DNA of 22,207 bases from a virus. Both the position numbers and the translations under genes were made by a program. How positions within the stretch are numbered: position 1 is the first letter of the stretch; each line of letters begins with the position of its first letter. Of the stretch, positions 22,094-22,207 are shown piece by piece. The notes under the pieces are model-generated. The model ran no database searches, was not told where the DNA came from, and worked only from the letters and a program-made list of their open reading frames with translations. The DNA lies in the IMG/VR virus record IMGVR_UViG_3300037317_000050, positions 1 to 22,207 of that record; one strand, written 5' to 3'.

Positions 22094-22207
22094 TTAAGCC
22101 GTAACCTCCTGGAAAACCCCGTAATCGAGGGCGTCGTCGAGCGGAATCGCCCCGAGAATGTCGTGTGAGCGAGAGCGGTCTCGATTCGGGTCGGCGGCTT
22201 CGGCCAG
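22094..22207 (-). CDS. C-terminal end of a gene cut by the right edge
   Basis: The last 37 codons of a minus-strand frame end in TAA at 22094-22096: LAEAADPNRDRSRSHDILGAIP and then LDDALDYGVFQEVTA. The frame is open to the edge. Too little remains to assign a function. Confidence 0.5.
   Translation of the reverse strand: MAEAADPNRDRSRSHDILGAIPLDDALDYGVFQEVTA

Overview
The window looks like bacteriophage or prophage DNA from a Gram-negative bacterium, followed on the right by genes that look more like host or cargo genes. I cannot name the organism. The Gram-negative call rests on a signal-peptide protein with a beta-barrel-like C-terminus at 20869-21822. Nearly all phage genes lie on the minus strand with tight spacing and frequent 1-8 base stop/start overlaps.

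Layout. (1) 1-8885, minus strand: a Mu-like packaging and head module. Read from right to left it holds the small terminase, large terminase, a portal fused to a MuF head protein, a protease/scaffold with an internal scaffold start, a decoration-like protein, the probable major capsid protein, head-tail connector genes, a tail-completion protein and a cut-off gene at the left edge. (2) 9090-11824: a plus-strand HNH gene, a perfect tRNA-Pro(GGG) with its terminator, a tyrosine integrase, and six copies of a 10-bp motif (TYTRGTAGST) placed on both sides of the tRNA like integrase arm sites. (3) 11825-13129, plus strand: a protein with an Apea-like HEPN RNase motif, a candidate anti-phage gene. 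(4) 13158-18686, minus strand: an early operon. From its 5' end it holds a replication initiator with four 19-bp iterons inside it, a small membrane protein, a second HEPN (AbiU2-like) protein, an incomplete N6-adenine methylase interrupted upstream by an amber codon, a small unknown, an HTH protein, a NUMOD4-like protein, a NUMOD4-HNH endonuclease, two tandem paralogues and a KhpA-like KH protein. (5) 18687-18999: a control region with operator-like palindromes and two terminators. (6) 19000-22207: a two-gene unit with a membrane-anchored protein, an XRE regulator, the barrel-like protein and a cut-off gene.

How it may work together. The initiator probably melts an origin inside its own gene, as lambda O does, under an operator that overlaps its start. 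The early operon leads through the integrase toward the late genes, which package DNA and build the head. The two plus-strand genes (HNH and HEPN) run against phage transcription and flank the integration region, which is where cargo or defence genes often sit. Whether the tRNA region is an intact attP, or whether 10.16-19.0 kb is a separate integrated element bounded by a 13-bp repeat, cannot be settled from this window.
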